Positions 25,185 to 35,019 are shown, numbered from the stretch's first letter. The stretch: DNA of 64,000 nucleotides from Mitsuaria sp. 7 (GCF_001653795.1 NZ_CP011514.1:2643715-2707714), one strand, 5' to 3'. A program made the numbers and translations. Notes: a model not told the origin generated them from the letters alone.

Positions 25185-25211
25185 CGCTTGTGACGATTGA
25201 CAGACCAGTCG

Positions 25212-25532
25212 TCAGTGATGACCAGCGCGCGCGGCCGCATTGCGCTTGCGCGTCGCCGCGGCCTTCTTCGCGGAGGCTGAGCGCTCCGCCGCCGTGCGGC
25301 TGGCCGCGGCCTTGCCGCCCAGGCGCCCGCCCTTGCGGGAGGGCTCATGGTTCTCGGGCTGGCCGCGTCCGGAGCCGGATTTCTTTCCGCCGCCGGTTTC
25401 CTTGTTGACCGTGGCCCAGGCGCGCTTCTCCGCTTCGGCCTTGGGGACGCCGCGATCCTCGTAGCCGCTCTCGATGTGCTCGGCCTGCCGCTTCTGCTTG
25501 TCCGTGTAGGACGACTTGTCGCCTCTGGGCAT
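25212..25532 (-). CDS. Small basic plasmid-stabilisation-like / Lys-Ala-rich protein
   Basis: This is a 106-residue, strongly basic, probably disordered protein. The N-terminal third (GDKSSYTDKQKRQAEHIESG, then YEDRGVPKAEAEKRAWATVNK) is a conserved short domain seen in proteins often labelled plasmid stabilisation. The C-terminal half is KAAASRTAAERSASAKKAAATRKR-like, resembling histone H1-type tails, so DNA binding is plausible. The start at 25532 is chosen over 25562 because of the GGAGATC ribosome site. It lies 80 bases after the stress-protein gene on the same strand. Confidence 0.75.
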   Translation of the reverse strand: MPRGDKSSYTDKQKRQAEHIESGYEDRGVPKAEAEKRAWATVNKETGGGKKSGSGRGQPENHEPSRKGGRLGGKAAASRTAAERSASAKKAAATRKRNAAARAGHH

Positions 25533-25612
25533 GATGATCTCCAGTGGGTCGTCGATCAGCAATGGAGAGCGCCGGCTGATCCCCAGGAGGATCCGCCAGA
25601 CCCGTCACCGCC

Positions 25613-26128
25613 TCACTTCATGCGCACTTCGCCGGTCTCGGCCAGGCCGGTGGGCGGCTTGCCGGTCACCGCCGCCTTCGCCATCGCGTAGAGCTGCGTC
25701 AGCTTGGACGCCTTCACGTCCCAGTAGCTGGCGTGGCTGATGCGCACGCGCACCACCGCCAGGTCGGGATCGTCGATGCCCTTGGTGAACCAGGCCTCTG
25801 CGGCCTTGTTCCAGAGCTCCTGGCGCTTGGCGCGATCCTCGTTGAGCTCCGCGGTGCCGGACACGGAGACGTAGGTGTCCTCGCTCCGATCGGCGAAGCC
25901 GACGTTCACCTGCGACGACGACACGATGTCGCTGTAGGGCTCCCCGCTGCGGGACATGAAGAACCACAGCGATTCACCCTCGTCGAGGTCCTTGTTCTGC
26001 AGCGTCATCGGGCGCGAGTGCAGATGCCCGTTCGTATGGTGGGTCGTGAACAGTCCGACCTTGACGTCCTTGATGAGATCCCAGAGCTTCTCGCGTCGCT
26101 CGGTATCGGAGAGGGGCTTGTCGGTCAT
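25613..26128 (-). CDS. General stress protein 26-like, FMN-binding split-barrel protein
   Basis: This 171-residue protein has the pyridoxamine-5'-phosphate-oxidase-like split barrel: HLHSRPMTLQ near 36-45, SLWFFMSRSGEPYSDI, VNVGFADRSEDTYVSVSGTAEL, and the C-terminal ARVRVRISHASYWD type strand. Proteins of this group bind FMN, F420 or heme and are induced by general stress. No specific reaction is known. A GGAGCAA ribosome site precedes the ATG. Confidence 0.88.
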   Translation of the reverse strand: MTDKPLSDTERREKLWDLIKDVKVGLFTTHHTNGHLHSRPMTLQNKDLDEGESLWFFMSRSGEPYSDIVSSSQVNVGFADRSEDTYVSVSGTAELNEDRAKRQELWNKAAEAWFTKGIDDPDLAVVRVRISHASYWDVKASKLTQLYAMAKAAVTGKPPTGLAETGEVRMK

Positions 26129-26210
26129 GGGTTGCTCCTTGAAAGAGGTGGAAGGTTTCCCTTCTCAACAGCAAGCCCCGCTCCCGGCCTGCCCCGCCCC
26201 GCTCATGCGT

Positions 26211-27317
26211 TCAAGCCGCGCCGTTGCCTCGCACCGGATCGTGGATCGGGCATCGGTTGAACGACGACCGGAACTCGCGAGAGGCCGCCATGACGATCTT
26301 GCGCGCGCGGTTCACGCCGCCCAGCGGGCGATGCGCGGCGAGGCCGTTCCACGGGCTGAAGGCCAGCGCGTCCTCTTCGGCCTGCGTCGTGTCGCCCTGC
26401 CAGCTGTGCTGCGACGCCAGCGAGAGCGTCGCCACCTGCACCCAGGGGCTCATCTCTTCGTCCCATTCGACGGAGGCATCCTCGATGGGCATCTCGTCGG
26501 TGTTCACGCAGAGCTGCACGCGCAACGCCCACTCGACCGGCTCGGTCTGCGCGGCGAAGAACTGCGCGATGGTCTCGCGTTGCGCATCGTCCCCGTCGGT
26601 CTCCAGCGCCGCGCCCTTCAGCGCGGTCAACGCGGGTGACAGCGGGGCCAGCGAGAACTTCGCCACGTACGGTCCGAACAGGTAGGGCGTCTGCGAGAAG
26701 TAGGTCTCCCCGAGCGGATGCACCTTCGGGTGGCCGCCGAGCGACTTGAGCTTGCCGCTCTCACCGCCGATCGCCTCCAACGCGTGCTCCGCCCCCCGCA
26801 ACACCGCCGACAGCACTTCCTTGCCTCGCGGCGACTTCTCCGTCGTGGCGGCCAGCATCTTCACGTCCTTCAGGAAGCCGCGCGGATCGGGTCGGGAGAA
26901 CGCCGGCCCGTTGACCATGAGGAAGTCCTGCGCGTCCGGACCCAACGCGTCCGGCAGGCGATCGCCGGGAACGCCGAGGATCTTGAGCGCGACCGCGCGC
27001 GGCGTCGACACGTCATCGGTCAGTTGCTCCGCCGGCGGCGCGGACAGTCGCATCAGCGCCGCGTAGACGCCGGGCCCGGCGAACAGGCCCTGCGCGAAGA
27101 TTTCCGGCAGTCCGTCCGCCACGGTGAGTTCGCCGCGCAGCAGCCCCTGGCCCTTCGCATGCACGGCGCGGAAGGCGTGGCCTTCGGTGTCGGCCACGGT
27201 CCGGGCCATGCCGACGAAGGTCTTCACCAGCTCGGCGATGGTCGTCGCTTCGCTGGGCTCCTCGCGTTCGAGCGCGGACTCGAAACGCACGGGCATCACA
27301 TCGGTAGAAAGGTTCAT
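26211..27317 (-). CDS. Catalase-family heme protein, short form
   Basis: This 368-residue protein keeps the start of the catalase fold. The distal histidine region reads FRAVHAKGQGLLRGELTV (about 40-57), and the substrate-channel region FLMVNGPAFSRPDPRGFLKD is recognisable. It is far shorter than true catalases (about 480 or more). The C-terminal heme-ligand helix reads NRARKIVMAASREFRSSFN with no obvious R-x-x-x-Y tyrosine, so catalase activity is doubtful. Such short members are often grouped with allene-oxide-synthase-like or SrpA-like proteins. The ATG at 27317 is preferred to 27401. Confidence 0.75.
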   Translation of the reverse strand: MNLSTDVMPVRFESALEREEPSEATTIAELVKTFVGMARTVADTEGHAFRAVHAKGQGLLRGELTVADGLPEIFAQGLFAGPGVYAALMRLSAPPAEQLTDDVSTPRAVALKILGVPGDRLPDALGPDAQDFLMVNGPAFSRPDPRGFLKDVKMLAATTEKSPRGKEVLSAVLRGAEHALEAIGGESGKLKSLGGHPKVHPLGETYFSQTPYLFGPYVAKFSLAPLSPALTALKGAALETDGDDAQRETIAQFFAAQTEPVEWALRVQLCVNTDEMPIEDASVEWDEEMSPWVQVATLSLASQHSWQGDTTQAEEDALAFSPWNGLAAHRPLGGVNRARKIVMAASREFRSSFNRCPIHDPVRGNGAA

Positions 27318-27492
27318 GGCGACGGCTCTGAAGTGGAGCCCTCCAAAGGCAACGGCCATGCCCGTGCCCAGGCGGGTATCCACGCCAGTTTCCGTAGGCA
27401 TCCAGCTTGCTGCTCACTCACACCGACCGATACTTCGCCCCCGCCATCCCGTCGTTCCAGCGCGCGTCGCGCAGATCACCCGAGGTTCCGTC

Positions 27493-30096
27493 TTGGCCAA
27501 ACGCCCTGCCCCTGCTCCGCAGCCTTCCCCATCGCCAATGCCCGCACCGACGCCGACGCCGATCGACGATGCCATCGGTGAACGCCCCGGACGCTCCGCC
27601 TTCGTGCAGGTCCGCGGCGCGCGCGAGCACAACCTCAAGAACGTCGACGTGGACGTGCCGCGCGACGCGCTCGTGGTCTTCAGCGGCGTGTCGGGTTCCG
27701 GCAAGTCCTCCCTCGCCTTCGGCACGATCTACGCGGAAGCGCAGCGGCGCTATTTCGAATCAGTGGCGCCGTACGCGCGACGGCTCATCGACCAGGTCGG
27801 CGTGCCCGCCGTCGATTCGATCGACGGCCTGCCGCCCGCCGTCGCGCTGCAGCAGCAGCGCGGCACGCCGAGCGCGCGTTCGTCCGTGGGCAGCGTGACC
27901 GGGCTGTCGTCGCTGCTGCGCATGCTGTATTCGCGCGCCGGCCGCTATCCGGCGAAGCAGCCGATGCTGTACGCCGAGGACTTCTCCCCCAACACGCCGC
28001 AGGGCGCCTGCCCGCATTGCCACGGGCTGGGACGCGTGTACGAGGTCACCGAGGCCTCGATGGTGCCCGACGACACGCTCACCATCCGCGACCGCGCCGT
28101 CGCCGCCTGGCCGCCCGCCTGGCATGGCCAGAACCTGCGCGACATCCTGGTCACGCTGGGCATCGACGTCGACAAGCCCTGGCGCGAGCTGCCGCGCAAG
28201 ACGCGCGACTGGATCCTGTTCACCGACGAGCAGCCCACCGCGCCCGTCTACGCCGGCTTCACGCCCGCGGAGACCAGGGATGCGCTGCGCCGCAAGATGG
28301 AGCCCAGCTACCAGGGCACCTTCAGCAGCGCGCGGCGCTACGTGATGCACACCTTCGCGACCACGCAGAGCGCGCTGATGAAGCGCCGCGTGTCGCGCTA
28401 CATGATCGGCGGCGCCTGCCCGGTCTGCGACGGCAAGCGGCTCAAGCGCGAGGCCCTGTCCGTCACCTTCGGCGGACTGGACATCGGCGCGCTGTCGCAG
28501 TTCCCGCTGGCGCAGCTGGCGGACCACCTCGGCGACGCCGCCACCGACGGGCTCAGCGAGGAGAAGCGCCTCGCCGCCCGGCGGCTGGTCGACGACGTGC
28601 TGATGCGGTTGCGTCCGCTGCTGTCGCTCGGACTCGGCCATCTGTCGCTGGACCGCGCGACACCGTCCGTGTCGCCCGGCGAGCTCCAGCGGCTGCGGCT
28701 GGCCACGCAGATCTGCTCCAACCTCTTCGGCGTCGTCTATGTGCTCGACGAGCCGTCCGCGGGACTGCATCCGGCCGACAGCGAATCGCTGCTCGCCTCG
28801 CTGCGATCGCTGAAGGCGGCGGGGAATTCGGTCTACGTCGTCGAGCACGACCTGACCCTCATGCGCGCGGCGGACTGGATCGTCGACGTTGGGCCGGCCG
28901 CCGGAGAACTCGGCGGCCGCGTGCTGTACAGCGGTCCGCCGGACGGACTGCGAGGCCTCGCGGAATCGCGCACCGCCGATTACCTCTTCCCCGATGGCGC
29001 CGACGCGGAGGGCCGATCCGGGCGCAAGCACGCGCGCCGTGCGCCGAAGGACTGGCTGCGCCTCGAAGGCATCACGCAGAACAACCTCGTCGATGTCGAC
29101 GCCGCATTCCCGCTCGGCGTGTTCACGGCGGTGACGGGCGTGTCGGGCTCCGGCAAGTCGTCGCTCGTGAGCCGCGCGCTGGTGGACCTGGTCGGCGCGC
29201 ACCTCGGGCACGAGCCCGCGTCGACCGAGGATGAAGAGGATGCCGATATCAGCGCCGACCTCCAGGCGGCCACCGGCGGCCGGATCGCCAGCGGCGCCGA
29301 CACGATCCGCCGGCTGGTGCAGGTCGATCAGAAGCCGATCGGCCGCACGCCGCGCTCCAACCTCGCGACCTACACGGGGTTGTTCGATCACGTGCGCAAG
29401 CTCTTCGCCGCGACGCCGGCCGCGCGCACGCGCAAGTTCGACGCGGGGCGCTTCTCCTTCAACGTCGCCAAGGGCCGCTGCGAGACCTGCGAGGGCGAAG
29501 GCTTCGTCAGCGTCGAGTTGCTGTTCATGCCCAGCGTCTTCGCGCCCTGCCCCGCCTGCCACGGCGCGCGCTACAACGAGGCCACGCTGAAGATCCGTTA
29601 CCGCGATCGCAGCATCGCGGAGGTGCTCGGCATGACGGTGGATGCCGCGTTCGAGTTCTTCGCTGAGGAACCCGCGCTCGCGCGACCGCTGGGGCTGCTG
29701 AAGGGCATCGGCCTGGGCTATCTGCGGCTGGGCCAGCCGGCGACCGAGCTGTCCGGCGGCGAGGCGCAGCGCATCAAGCTCGTCACCGAGCTGCAGCGCA
29801 CGCAGCGCGGCCACACGCTCTACGTGCTGGACGAGCCCACCACGGGCCTGCATCCGTCCGACGTCGACAAGCTGATGGTGCAGCTGCGCGATCTCGTCGA
29901 CGCGGGCCACACGGTCGTGGTCGTCGAGCACGAGATGCGCGTGGTCGCCGCCGCGGATTGGGTCATCGACCTCGGTCCCGGCGCGGGCGGCGACGGCGGT
30001 CGGGTCGTGGTCGCGGGAACGCCGGACGAGGTGGCCGCCAGCGCGGACTCGCGCACGGCCCCGCATCTGAAAGCGGCGATCGACAGCGAGCGCTGA
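27493..30096 (+). CDS. UvrA2-like (class III UvrA) ABC ATPase
   Basis: This DNA-damage-recognition-type ATPase has about 867 residues. Two nucleotide domains carry Walker [10 protein letters not shown] near 65 and 548, and zinc-module pairs CPHCHG (about 172), CPVCDG (about 310), CETCEGEG (about 663) and CPACHG (about 682). The signatures are degenerate VSPGELQR (first) and intact LSGGEAQR (second). It is about 100 residues shorter than UvrA, and the region between the first Walker A and first signature is reduced, consistent with loss of the UvrB-binding domain. The TTG start has a GAGG site eight bases upstream; ATG 27538 is the alternative. It is divergent from the catalase-like gene. Confidence 0.88.
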   Translation: MAKRPAPAPQPSPSPMPAPTPTPIDDAIGERPGRSAFVQVRGAREHNLKNVDVDVPRDALVVFSGVSGSGKSSLAFGTIYAEAQRRYFESVAPYARRLIDQVGVPAVDSIDGLPPAVALQQQRGTPSARSSVGSVTGLSSLLRMLYSRAGRYPAKQPMLYAEDFSPNTPQGACPHCHGLGRVYEVTEASMVPDDTLTIRDRAVAAWPPAWHGQNLRDILVTLGIDVDKPWRELPRKTRDWILFTDEQPTAPVYAGFTPAETRDALRRKMEPSYQGTFSSARRYVMHTFATTQSALMKRRVSRYMIGGACPVCDGKRLKREALSVTFGGLDIGALSQFPLAQLADHLGDAATDGLSEEKRLAARRLVDDVLMRLRPLLSLGLGHLSLDRATPSVSPGELQRLRLATQICSNLFGVVYVLDEPSAGLHPADSESLLASLRSLKAAGNSVYVVEHDLTLMRAADWIVDVGPAAGELGGRVLYSGPPDGLRGLAESRTADYLFPDGADAEGRSGRKHARRAPKDWLRLEGITQNNLVDVDAAFPLGVFTAVTGVSGSGKSSLVSRALVDLVGAHLGHEPASTEDEEDADISADLQAATGGRIASGADTIRRLVQVDQKPIGRTPRSNLATYTGLFDHVRKLFAATPAARTRKFDAGRFSFNVAKGRCETCEGEGFVSVELLFMPSVFAPCPACHGARYNEATLKIRYRDRSIAEVLGMTVDAAFEFFAEEPALARPLGLLKGIGLGYLRLGQPATELSGGEAQRIKLVTELQRTQRGHTLYVLDEPTTGLHPSDVDKLMVQLRDLVDAGHTVVVVEHEMRVVAAADWVIDLGPGAGGDGGRVVVAGTPDEVAASADSRTAPHLKAAIDSER

Positions 30097-30102
30097 CGCT
30101 GA

Positions 30103-30513
30103 TCATCGACTCGGCTGGAAGCCTTCGGGATCCAGCGCGAACTGCCATGCGCTGGAGCGCTGCAGCGCCGCCTTCAACTCACGCGAACTGGGTCGCACGA
30201 GCGCGGACAGCTCCTCGCTGAAGAACTCGCAACCCAGCGCGTGGGCGACGTCGCAGACGACCTCGATGAAGTGGTCGGTCTCGCTCGCGCAGGCGTCCAG
30301 GCGCGCGTGCAGTTCGTAGCGGCCATCGGGGTCGGAGACCATGTCGATGCAGTTGCCCGCTTCGTTGCCGAAGTAGCGCCAGCCTTCGAGCATCGGCGTG
30401 CTCGGACCGACGCGCGAGGCGAGGTAGTGCATGACATCGGAGCGCGAGGCCGGCAACCACGATGCCGCCGCGCCGCCTTGTGCAAAGGCGAGATCGAATT
30501 GCCAGACGGACAT
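30103..30513 (-). CDS. Hypothetical protein, 136 residues
   Basis: I do not recognise this family. It is a soluble, acidic protein (net negative, several Cys) without signal peptide. It contains WRYFGNEAGNCIDMVSDPDG and an HFIEVVCDVAHALGCEFFSEE helix, reminiscent of immunity or small single-domain bacterial proteins, but no named motif is visible. It is convergent with the UvrA2 gene, with six bases between the stops, and is not obviously part of an operon. Confidence 0.65.
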   Translation of the reverse strand: MSVWQFDLAFAQGGAAASWLPASRSDVMHYLASRVGPSTPMLEGWRYFGNEAGNCIDMVSDPDGRYELHARLDACASETDHFIEVVCDVAHALGCEFFSEELSALVRPSSRELKAALQRSSAWQFALDPEGFQPSR

Positions 30514-30615
30514 GACGGGGGACGCATGAGTCCGAGGAATCTCGATGCTACGCCCCGGTCCCTGGCCTTGTCATGCTGCGCCGCGGCAATGCGCGGCGCC
30601 CCGTTCACCGGTGGT

Positions 30616-31500
30616 TCACTGGTGGACCAGCTCGGGCAGCAGCATGAATTCGAAGGGCCGCAGCAGGCGGTTCACCGCCTCGGCGGACAGGGCGGGCGGA
30701 CGGTCCTCGTCGGCGAGCAACTGGCTGCGATGCGCGGCCAGCGCGGTGCGCTTGTCTTGCAACGCCCGGGCGTTGAGCGGCAGACGCCGCATCAGATGCC
30801 AGGGCACGGCGGCATCGCCGGGACGCGCCCAGTGCCACGCCCAGATCGGCAGCTCGACGAGCGAGGCGCCGGTCAACAGCGCGGCGCGAGCGCAGGCGCG
30901 GCCGGTCGCCTCATGATCCGGATGGCCGTCCAGGCGCCACGACGTCAGGACGACGTCGTCCGGCCGCAGACGGCGGCACAACTCGAGCACGAGGTCATCC
31001 TCGTGCTCCGCCACGTGCCCGTCCGGCACGCAGAGCGAATGAACCGGCACATGCAGGCCGAGGCGCCGCAGGCCTGACGCGCGCTCGTGACGGCGCTGCA
31101 CGGCGAGCCGCTGCGGCGTCCAGCGTGGCGAGCCGGGATGGCTGGCTTCGCCGTCGGTCACGGCCACCAGCTCCACGGGCGGCGTGAAGGCTCGATCGGG
31201 GGGGAGGCTCGCCCGGTGGCGCGTCACCAGCAGCGACAGCAGGCCCCCGCAGCCGAGGACCTCGTCATCGGGATGCGGCGCGACGACGACGGCGCGACGG
31301 CCTTCAGGCACCAGCTCATCGAGCGAGGTCAGCGGCGCGCCCCACAGCGGCTGCCATTGGCGCCAGGCCCATTCGGGCGTGCCCTCGCCGTCGAGGCGGC
31401 GATCGGACGGCGAGCGCAACAGCGGCTCGCCGGAGGCGAGACCGGCGGACATGCCCTCGTTCACGGTACGGAACGGGCGTCGATGCATCAGAGCGTCCAT
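30616..31500 (-). CDS. PIG-L/LmbE family deacetylase
   Basis: This 294-residue zinc hydrolase of the N-acetylglucosaminyl deacetylase type has the metal motif AVVVAPHPDDEVLGCGG (PHPDDE, about 70-75) and the second histidine site in WRLDGHPDHEATG. Members deacetylate GlcNAc-linked small molecules such as mycothiol/bacillithiol precursors or antibiotic sugars; here the substrate is unknown. The ATG at 31500 has a GGAAGGAAC ribosome site, so the longer frame to 31638 is not used. Confidence 0.88.
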   Translation of the reverse strand: MDALMHRRPFRTVNEGMSAGLASGEPLLRSPSDRRLDGEGTPEWAWRQWQPLWGAPLTSLDELVPEGRRAVVVAPHPDDEVLGCGGLLSLLVTRHRASLPPDRAFTPPVELVAVTDGEASHPGSPRWTPQRLAVQRRHERASGLRRLGLHVPVHSLCVPDGHVAEHEDDLVLELCRRLRPDDVVLTSWRLDGHPDHEATGRACARAALLTGASLVELPIWAWHWARPGDAAVPWHLMRRLPLNARALQDKRTALAAHRSQLLADEDRPPALSAEAVNRLLRPFEFMLLPELVHQ

Positions 31501-31728
31501 GGCGTGGCGGTTCCTTCCAGGTTTTCGGTATCCCGGGCGATCGTCAGTCGATCGCCAAGGGCTGGCGGAGGAACAGAGGCAAAGGGCCTGCCAGGGTCGT
31601 GAAACGGTTTGTGTCCGGGGACAGCGTGTACCGCTCAACAGCGTCGGAGCCGTCGGCGCAGCTTGAGTTCACACGCTCGGCTTTTAAAGTCAAACGCTGC
31701 GCGCCTCACCGGCACTTCTGGGGAGCGC

Positions 31729-31890
31729 ATGAATAGATTCCTGCGCATCGCCGGTTTCATGTTGGCCACGCTCGCGGCGAGTTCGAACTCGACCGCGCCA
31801 TCCGTTCCCGCGGTGGCCGGCACCGTCAGCTTTAATGCCGCGACCCAGCTCTACACCTACACGCTCGATGCTTTCCCGGCCATGGCCTTA
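31729..31890 (+). pseudogene. Truncated secreted-protein gene (signal peptide plus start of mature domain)
   Basis: From the ATG (ribosome site GGGAGCG) the frame reads a convincing signal peptide (RFLRIAGFMLATLAASS) and then AGTVSFNAATQLYTYTLDAF. That phrase is common at the start of PEP-CTERM-type exosortase substrates. After about 50 residues the frame runs antisense into the next gene and becomes arginine-rich nonsense. The original 3' end seems to be replaced. Family assignment is by eye only. Confidence 0.35.
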
Positions 31891-32136
31891 GCGCCCCGCG
31901 TTGTCCGGACTCGCCTTCTCAACGACAGTCACGCGAATCGGAAGATTGCGTGGGACGGGAGGCGCCGCAACCATGTCGCCGGGTCCAGAGCTTCCCGGAA
32001 AGAACTGAGGCGGCGGCACATCAATTTCCATGCCTTCGTCTTCTCCGACGAAAAGCACTTTCCAAGCAAGCAGCAAACAGAGGCCGACCGCCGTGGTGAA
32101 CGGAATCGCGATCTTCAACCGGGAAGGTTGCTGCAT
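31888..32136 (-). CDS. Small single-pass membrane protein, unknown
   Basis: This 82-residue protein has one N-terminal membrane helix (about 8-27, IAIPFTTAVGLCLLLAWKVLF) followed by an acidic, Pro-rich extracytoplasmic part. The ATG has a GAGGAACG ribosome site. No family is recognised. It lies 146 bases after the Cys-containing exported-protein gene on the same strand, probably in one transcript. Confidence 0.55.
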   Translation of the reverse strand: MQQPSRLKIAIPFTTAVGLCLLLAWKVLFVGEDEGMEIDVPPPQFFPGSSGPGDMVAAPPVPRNLPIRVTVVEKASPDNAGR

Positions 32137-32282
32137 TTCGTTCCTCAGGAGACGTAACAGCGGGTGCCGATGGACTACATCGGCAAAATCAACACCACTG
32201 ATACTAACAATCTATTCCGGACGCGCTTGTGGCGACGACGATGGAGAGAACGTTCCATGACGCCCATAGCGGCCAAACGCGG

Positions 32283-32783
32283 TTATCGCGGCGGCCCTGA
32301 ATCTGGTTCAACCAGTGGAAACGGCGTAAAGCATCGTCCTTGGGAGGGTCCCGCGTCGCAGTCATACGTAAAACGAAACCTCCTCACACCTACGCCGATC
32401 TGCCCGCAGACTCTGTCGTCCCATTCGCGGAGCGCGTAGGTGACGGACGACTTTGGGACGGGAAGCGCTGTTGATCGCTGCGCCTCGTCCCGCGGATTAA
32501 TAGCTGGGCCATCGAAACCGGAACGGACGACAGTTCCCGCTATGACGGCAGTCCGATGCTTGCGCTCAACCACATAGTGAGGGGTGTCTCGCGGAGCCGT
32601 AAAAGTGACAGCCGAGCATGTTTGGACGTTGACGTCGATCCACACCCAATTGTTCGGAGGTGGCGCGTCGGCTCGCGCCCGTGACGTGATAGCGGCGATC
32701 AAAAACAATGAGCAGAGCGCAAGAGCGGAACGGCTCAATTTGAAGCGCGTCCTTCTTTCGATGTCGCCGCAGAACACTGCCAT
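32283..32783 (-). CDS. Exported Cys-containing protein, unknown
   Basis: This 166-residue protein has a clear signal peptide (about 15-39, SALALCSLFLIAAITSRARA) and four Cys in the mature part (QTCSAV, RVCGQ, YDCDAG, GRCF), suggesting two disulfides. The ATG at 32783 is eight bases after AAGGAGG; the upstream GTG at 32789 is too close to it. A recognisable promoter lies at 32820-32847. No family is recognised, and codon use is less GC-biased than in the neighbours. Confidence 0.6.
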   Translation of the reverse strand: MAVFCGDIERRTRFKLSRSALALCSLFLIAAITSRARADAPPPNNWVWIDVNVQTCSAVTFTAPRDTPHYVVERKHRTAVIAGTVVRSGFDGPAINPRDEAQRSTALPVPKSSVTYALREWDDRVCGQIGVGVRRFRFTYDCDAGPSQGRCFTPFPLVEPDSGPPR

Positions 32784-32819
32784 TGGCACCCCCTCCTTGC
32801 TCTCAAGCGCAAAGTGGGC

Positions 32820-32847
32820 ATGTTAAGCGCCATGACCAGCGCGTCAA
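32820..32847 (-). promoter_or_regulatory. Candidate sigma-70 promoter of the exported-protein gene
   Basis: On the minus strand TTGACG (32847-32842) is followed after 16 bases by TAACAT (32825-32820), about 37 bases upstream of the ATG. Confidence 0.5.
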
Positions 32848-32890
32848 CGTGCCAGATATGCAATGCAAGACGCAATGCCGACCACGCGCG

Positions 32891-32931
32891 CAAAAAAGAA
32901 AAAGGGCCCGGACGAAACGTCCGGGCCCTTT
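32891..32931 (-). terminator. Intrinsic terminator of ssrA
   Basis: On the minus strand a perfect 14-bp stem (AAAGGGCCCGGACG / CGTCCGGGCCCTTT) with a TTT loop is followed by TTCTTTTTTG, nine bases after the tmRNA 3' end. Confidence 0.92.
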
Positions 32932-32939
32932 CAGGAAGA

Positions 32940-33313
32940 TGGTGGAGCCGGCGGGAATTGAACCCGCGTCCGCAAGCCTTCATCGGGCAGTTCTACATGC
33001 TTAGCTCTCTGATTTGGTTCTCACCTACCCGGTCGCGCAGGAGCACGCTACCGGACGGGCCAGCACCCTAAATCTCGCCATCATCCAAGGTGCCCGGATA
33101 ACAGCCAGCCAATGTGTATAACCTCTCTGTGTCAGGACTTGCGTCCCATCACCCGGCCCATTGGCCAACCGGTGAGAGGTCCGCGGGGTTTAAGCCGCGA
33201 GAGCGTACGTGTTATCGTTCGCAGTTGGTTTGTTCCAGATGGATTTACGAGGTGCCTGGCCCTCGGCATGCCCTACTCCAAATCCGTACCCACGTCGAAA
33301 CCAGGTCGGCCCC
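32940..33313 (-). ncRNA. ssrA: tmRNA (transfer-messenger RNA)
   Basis: The RNA rescues stalled ribosomes by acting first as alanyl-tRNA and then as message for a degradation tag. The 5' end GGGGCCGACCTGG and the 3' end ...GCCGGCTCCACCA pair to make the acceptor stem, and the T-arm GCGGGTTCAATTCCCGC is intact. The tag frame (33222 down to 33190) reads ANDNTYALAA then TAA, the usual betaproteobacterial tag. The length is 374 bases. A CATAAT -10 lies at 33336-33331, placing the primary 5' end a few bases upstream of the mature one, as expected for RNase P processing. Confidence 0.97.
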
Positions 33314-33429
33314 AGAGAGAGAAGTCTCACATTATGCCTGCCGCCGGGACTTCAAGAGCCATGTCCGAGCGACTCTACAAAAATAGGCGCTGAAGTTCGA
33401 CAGGCGTGTGTCACCCGACAAGCACACGC

Positions 33430-34149
33430 TCAACGCGATGCGCGCAGCCACTCGATCAGTTGCGACGGCGTCTCCAGCACCACGTCCGCCCCCCAGGCCT
33501 CGATGGGCTCGCCATCGCCGAGGTAACCCCAACGCACCGCCACCGTGAGCATGCCCGCCGCGCGACCCGCCACGATGTCGCGCGCATCGTCACCGACATA
33601 GATGCATTCCTGCGCAGACACGCCGGCACGGCGCGCTGCTTCGAGCAAGGGCGCAGGGTGCGGCTTGCTGTGCGGCGTCGTGTCGCCACCGATGACCGCC
33701 GCGGCTTGCACGTCCCAGCCGAGACCCCGCGTCAACGGCAGCGCGAAACGCTCGGACTTGTTGGTCACGATGCCCCAGCTCAGGCTGTCGTCCTTCAGCG
33801 ACTGCAGCATCTCGGCGACGCCATTGAACGGGAAGGTGGAGCGCAGCAGGCGCTGCTCATATCGATCGAAGAATTCGTCGCGCAGCGCGGGGAACGACCT
33901 CTCCATCGGGGACACGCCGAAGGCCACGCCCATCATGCCGCGCGCACCCGTGCCGACCATCGGACGCAGCCGCTCGAACGGGACTTCGGGCAGACCGCGT
34001 GCCACCAGCATCTCGTTGGTCGCGCCCGCCAGATCAGGGGCGCTGTCCACCAGCGTGCCGTCGAGATCGAACAGCACCGTCCGGATCGTCGTGCGCACCG
34101 GCGCATCGACCGGCGCATCGACCGGCGCATTCAGCATCACCGTGTTCAT
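33430..34149 (-). CDS. gph: Phosphoglycolate phosphatase
   Basis: This 239-residue HAD hydrolase converts 2-phosphoglycolate to glycolate. The catalytic D28 and D30 lie in [10 protein letters not shown], the middle motif is IVTNK, and the final motif is YVGDDARD. The ATG overlaps the ubiG stop by four bases (ATGA); the longer frame to 34272 is not needed. The N-terminus is extended by about 20 residues containing a tandem APVD repeat encoded by a 12-bp DNA repeat. The ubiG-gph pair is typical for the order. Confidence 0.93.
   Translation of the reverse strand: MNTVMLNAPVDAPVDAPVRTTIRTVLFDLDGTLVDSAPDLAGATNEMLVARGLPEVPFERLRPMVGTGARGMMGVAFGVSPMERSFPALRDEFFDRYEQRLLRSTFPFNGVAEMLQSLKDDSLSWGIVTNKSERFALPLTRGLGWDVQAAAVIGGDTTPHSKPHPAPLLEAARRAGVSAQECIYVGDDARDIVAGRAAGMLTVAVRWGYLGDGEPIEAWGADVVLETPSQLIEWLRASR
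34098..34131. repeat. 12-bp tandem repeat in the gph 5' end
   Basis: CCGGCGCATCGA is repeated nearly three times on the + strand and encodes APVD units of the Gph N-terminal extension. Changes in copy number would stay in frame. Confidence 0.85.
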
Positions 34150-34847
34150 GCGGGACGGCGGCAGGCCAGCAGGTAGTTCACGTCGGTGTCCGCGTTCAAT
34201 GCATACCGCTGCGTGATCGGATTGAAGGTCAGCCCCTTGGCGCCCTGCACTTCCAGACCCGCGTCGCGGCACATCTGCGCCAGCTCCGACGGACGGATGA
34301 AACGTGCGTATTCGTGCGTGCCGGCCGGCAGCATGCGCAGCACGTATTCAGCCCCGACGATCGCGAAGAGGAAGGACTTGGCGTTGCGGTTCAGGGTCGA
34401 CAGGAAAACCCATCCACCCGGCTTCACCAGTTGCCCCAGTGCGGTCACCACCGACGCAGGATCCGGCACGTGTTCCAGCATCTCCATGCAGGTCACGACA
34501 TCGAAGGACGCGGGCCGCTGCGCAGCCAGCTCCTCGACCGCGATCTCCTGGTAGGCGACGTTCTCGGTGCCCGCCTCCATCGCGTGCAGCTCGGCCACGC
34601 GCAAGGACTTCGTCGCCAGGTCGATGCCCAGGACGTTCGCGCCCTTGCGCGCCATGGCATCGGTCAGGATGCCGCCGCCGCAGCCGACGTCGAGCGCCGT
34701 CTTGCCTTGCAGGCTGCACAACCCGTCGATCCAGTTCAATCTCAAGGGATTGATCTGGTGCAGCGGCTTGAATTCACTTTCGGTATCCCACCAGCGGTGG
34801 GCCAGCTCGCTGAACTTCTCGAGCTCTTTTGCATCGACATTCGCCAT
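34146..34847 (-). CDS. ubiG: Ubiquinone biosynthesis O-methyltransferase
   Basis: This 233-residue SAM methyltransferase performs both O-methylations of the ubiquinone ring. The SAM site LDVGCGGGI lies at 52-60, and the family's opening [26 protein letters not shown] is intact. The start at 34847 gives the usual length; the frame continues open to 35252 through non-coding sequence. No ribosome site is obvious. Its stop overlaps the gph start. Confidence 0.96.
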   Translation of the reverse strand: MANVDAKELEKFSELAHRWWDTESEFKPLHQINPLRLNWIDGLCSLQGKTALDVGCGGGILTDAMARKGANVLGIDLATKSLRVAELHAMEAGTENVAYQEIAVEELAAQRPASFDVVTCMEMLEHVPDPASVVTALGQLVKPGGWVFLSTLNRNAKSFLFAIVGAEYVLRMLPAGTHEYARFIRPSELAQMCRDAGLEVQGAKGLTFNPITQRYALNADTDVNYLLACRRPA

Positions 34848-34946
34848 GGTCGCAATGGTAGCCGAGCAGCGCCGCGGCAATACCCGAGATCGCGCAGATT
34901 GCCGATGCCATGCCCCCTCCCGGGCGCCACCCACGTGACACGGGAA

Positions 34947-34983
34947 TGAAAAAACCCCGCGAGCCTGACGGCTGGCGGGGTTT
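34947..34983 (-). terminator. Intrinsic terminator of ompA
   Basis: On the minus strand AAACCCCGC and GCGGGGTTT pair around a 14-base loop and are followed by TTTTTTCATT, 36 bases after the ompA stop. Confidence 0.88.
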
Positions 34984-35019
34984 GTCGGATGGCGACCGGA
35001 GTCGCCATCGCATCGTCGC

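Noticed and set aside
32940..32975. tRNA-like T-arm and acceptor end
   Set aside because: It is the 3' tRNA-like part of the tmRNA. No separate tRNA gene is present.
32881..33320. Attachment-site repeat of an integrated element at ssrA
   Set aside because: No second copy of the tmRNA 3' end and no integrase gene were seen in the window.
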